A stretch of DNA of 6,924 nt from assembly GCF_027066465.1 (NCBI RefSeq), contig NZ_JAMONU010000166.1, forward strand, positions 1-6,924. Reading direction: 5' to 3'. Positions 5,927 to 6,924 of this stretch are shown here, piece by piece. A program made the position numbers and the translations under genes. Numbering within the stretch: position 1 is the first letter of the stretch; each line of letters begins with the position of its first letter. The notes under the pieces are model-generated. The model saw only the letters and a list, made by a program, of their open reading frames with translations. It was not told the DNA's origin and ran no database searches. The stretch comes from Thermococcus sp. (GTDB lineage Archaea > Methanobacteriota_B > Thermococci > Thermococcales > Thermococcaceae).

Positions 5927-5932
5927 ACCACC
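5927..5932 (-). promoter_or_regulatory. Ribosome-binding site that fixes the proS start
   Basis: GGTGGT on the minus strand, four nt before ATG 5922. It contains the in-frame GTG codons that would otherwise extend the protein by two or three residues. Confidence 0.7.
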
Positions 5933-5952
5933 TAAAGGGAGAACTGGAAGGA

Positions 5953-5968
5953 GCTTTTAAGCTTTCTC
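5953..5968 (-). promoter_or_regulatory. BRE/TATA promoter of proS
   Basis: On the minus strand GAGAAAGC (5961-5968) precedes TTAAAAGC (5953-5960), centred about 35 nt before the ATG. The spacing equals that of the other promoters in this window. Confidence 0.65.
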
Positions 5969-5992
5969 AGGTGAGATTCGCCACTTCGTCAG

Positions 5993-6008
5993 GAGAAACC
6001 TTATTAGG
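5993..6008 (+). promoter_or_regulatory. BRE/TATA promoter of the 2-hydroxyacid dehydrogenase
   Basis: GAGAAACC (5993-6000) precedes TTATTAGG (6001-6008), centred about 36 nt before ATG 6040. The stretch AAACCTTAT is identical to that in the small coiled-coil gene's promoter. The TATA part lies within the inverted repeat AACCT-TATT-AGGTT (5997-6010), which could let a regulator compete with TBP. Confidence 0.65.
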
Positions 6009-6010
6009 TT
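5997..6010. repeat. Inverted repeat AACCT-TATT-AGGTT over the dehydrogenase TATA box
   Basis: Five-base arms flank a four-base centre that is part of the TATA element. It is short enough to be chance, but its position would suit a repressor of the dehydrogenase gene. Confidence 0.3.
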
Positions 6011-6030
6011 CGTTTCGATAGGGGTCTTAA

Positions 6031-6036
6031 GGTGAT
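6031..6036 (+). promoter_or_regulatory. Ribosome-binding site of the 2-hydroxyacid dehydrogenase
   Basis: GGTGAT three nt before ATG 6040, the same form and spacing as before the small coiled-coil gene. Confidence 0.8.
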
Positions 6037-6039
6037 ATC

Positions 6040-6924
6040 ATGAGGCCGAAGGTGGCCGTCCTCTTCAAGATGAAGAGCAAACCCCTTGAGGAACTCAAGA
6101 AATGGGCGGACGTTGACGTTATCCTCTATCCGGGCGTCGAAGAGCTTAAAGAGGTCATCGGGAAGTACGACGGGCTGATAGTTTCTCCGCTCAACCCGGT
6201 TCCAGGTGAAGTCCTCGAGAAAGCTGAAAGGCTGAAGGTCATAAGCTGTCATTCAGCAGGCTACGACCACGTTGACGTCGAGACCGCAACCAAGAAGGGA
6301 ATCTACGTCACCAAAGTGGCCGGCGTTCTCAGCGAGGCGGTGGCGGAGTTCGCCGTCGGCTTAACGGTAGCGCTTTTGAGAAAAATCGCCTACGCCGACA
6401 GGTTCATTCGCTCTGGAAAGTGGGACTCCCACAGGACTGTCTGGAGCGGTTTCAAGGGCATCGAGACGGTTTACGGCAAAAAGGTTGGAATCCTCGGCAT
6501 GGGGGCGATAGGAAAGGCAATAGCGCGGAGAATGAAGGCGATGGGGACGGAGATACTCTACTGGTCGCGCTCTCGGAAGCCCGATATCGAGGAGGAAGTT
6601 GGCGCAAGGTACCTTCCCCTTGATGACGTGCTGAGGGAGAGCGACATTGTAATCCTCGCCCTCCCAGCGACGAAGGAAACCTACCACATCATCAACGAAG
6701 AGCGATTGAAGCTCCTTGAGAGGAAGTATTTAGTGAACATCGGACGCGGAACCCTCGTCGATGAAAAGGCCCTCGTTAAGGCCCTCAAAGATGGTAAGCT
6801 GAAGGGCTACGCGAGCGACGTCTTCGAGAACGAGCCGGTTCAGGAGCACGAGCTTTTCGACTACGAGTGGGAGACGGTTTTAACGCCCCACTACGCCGGC
6901 CTCTCGAAGGAGGCTATGGAGGAC
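6040..6924 (+). CDS. D-isomer-specific 2-hydroxyacid dehydrogenase (5' part, open at right edge)
   Basis: This cytosolic enzyme interconverts a 2-oxo acid and a D-2-hydroxy acid using a nicotinamide cofactor. The 295 residues in the window cover nearly all of a protein that is usually about 310-335 long. The Rossmann motif is GILGMGAIG (150-158). The catalytic set is R236 in NIGRGTLVDE, E265 in DVFENEP and H284 in TPHYAG, and the substrate-loop SAGYDHVDV lies at 72-80. At the end of the second cofactor strand the usual NAD-binding aspartate is replaced by YWSRSRK (174-180), which suggests NADP(H), as in Pyrococcus glyoxylate reductase. It could be a glyoxylate/hydroxypyruvate reductase or act on larger 2-oxo acids; family membership is sure, substrate is not. 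The start ATG has GGTGAT three nt upstream and a TATA element at the usual distance. It is divergent from proS across 117 bp. Confidence 0.93.
   Translation, partial: MRPKVAVLFKMKSKPLEELKKWADVDVILYPGVEELKEVIGKYDGLIVSPLNPVPGEVLEKAERLKVISCHSAGYDHVDVETATKKGIYVTKVAGVLSEAVAEFAVGLTVALLRKIAYADRFIRSGKWDSHRTVWSGFKGIETVYGKKVGILGMGAIGKAIARRMKAMGTEILYWSRSRKPDIEEEVGARYLPLDDVLRESDIVILALPATKETYHIINEERLKLLERKYLVNIGRGTLVDEKALVKALKDGKLKGYASDVFENEPVQEHELFDYEWETVLTPHYAGLSKEAMED

Noticed and set aside
5155..6021. Long plus-strand open frame of 288 codons opposite proS
   Set aside because: Shadow of proS in the antisense direction; it runs through the proS promoter and has no recognisable domain.

Overview
The window looks like chromosomal DNA of a hyperthermophilic archaeon of the order Thermococcales, most likely a Thermococcus of moderately high GC (judged by eye, not counted). 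The protein families are archaeal in type: an archaeal S-adenosylmethionine synthetase, a proline-tRNA ligase of the archaeal/eukaryal architecture, and an aminotransferase closely resembling the aromatic aminotransferase of Pyrococcus horikoshii as I remember it. Promoters have the archaeal BRE/TATA form, and genes are preceded by a GGTGAT or GGTGGT ribosome-binding site 3-4 nt before the start.

Layout. Bases 1-521 (+) hold the C-terminal part of the S-adenosylmethionine synthetase, followed by an oligo-T stop signal. A 71-residue basic coiled-coil protein (570-785, -) converges on it. A 128-bp divergent region (786-913) with a palindromic TATA element flanked by two different inverted repeats separates that gene from a calcineurin-like metallophosphoesterase (914-1570, +). 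The phosphoesterase and the next gene converge with overlapping stop codons. Three genes then lie on the minus strand, in transcription order: proS (4471-5922), a NodU/TobZ-type carbamoyltransferase (2836-4446) and an aromatic aminotransferase (1567-2736). proS and the carbamoyltransferase are 24 nt apart and probably share a transcript. The aminotransferase is 99 nt further on and has its own TATA element. A second divergent region (5923-6039) leads to a D-2-hydroxyacid dehydrogenase (6040-6924, +), which runs off the right edge.

How the genes relate. Most are core metabolism or translation: AdoMet synthesis, prolyl-tRNA charging, and 2-oxo acid/amino acid interconversion. The aminotransferase and the dehydrogenase could both handle 2-oxo acids, but nothing in the window shows that they work together. 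The genes of unknown role are the carbamoyltransferase behind proS, the phosphoesterase and the small coiled-coil protein. I see no mobile element, CRISPR array, tRNA or rRNA. No stretch over 300 bases lacks a gene. I did not find a clear new multi-gene system; the best leads are the orphan carbamoyltransferase linked to proS, the internally repeated small protein, and its palindrome-rich divergent promoter region.
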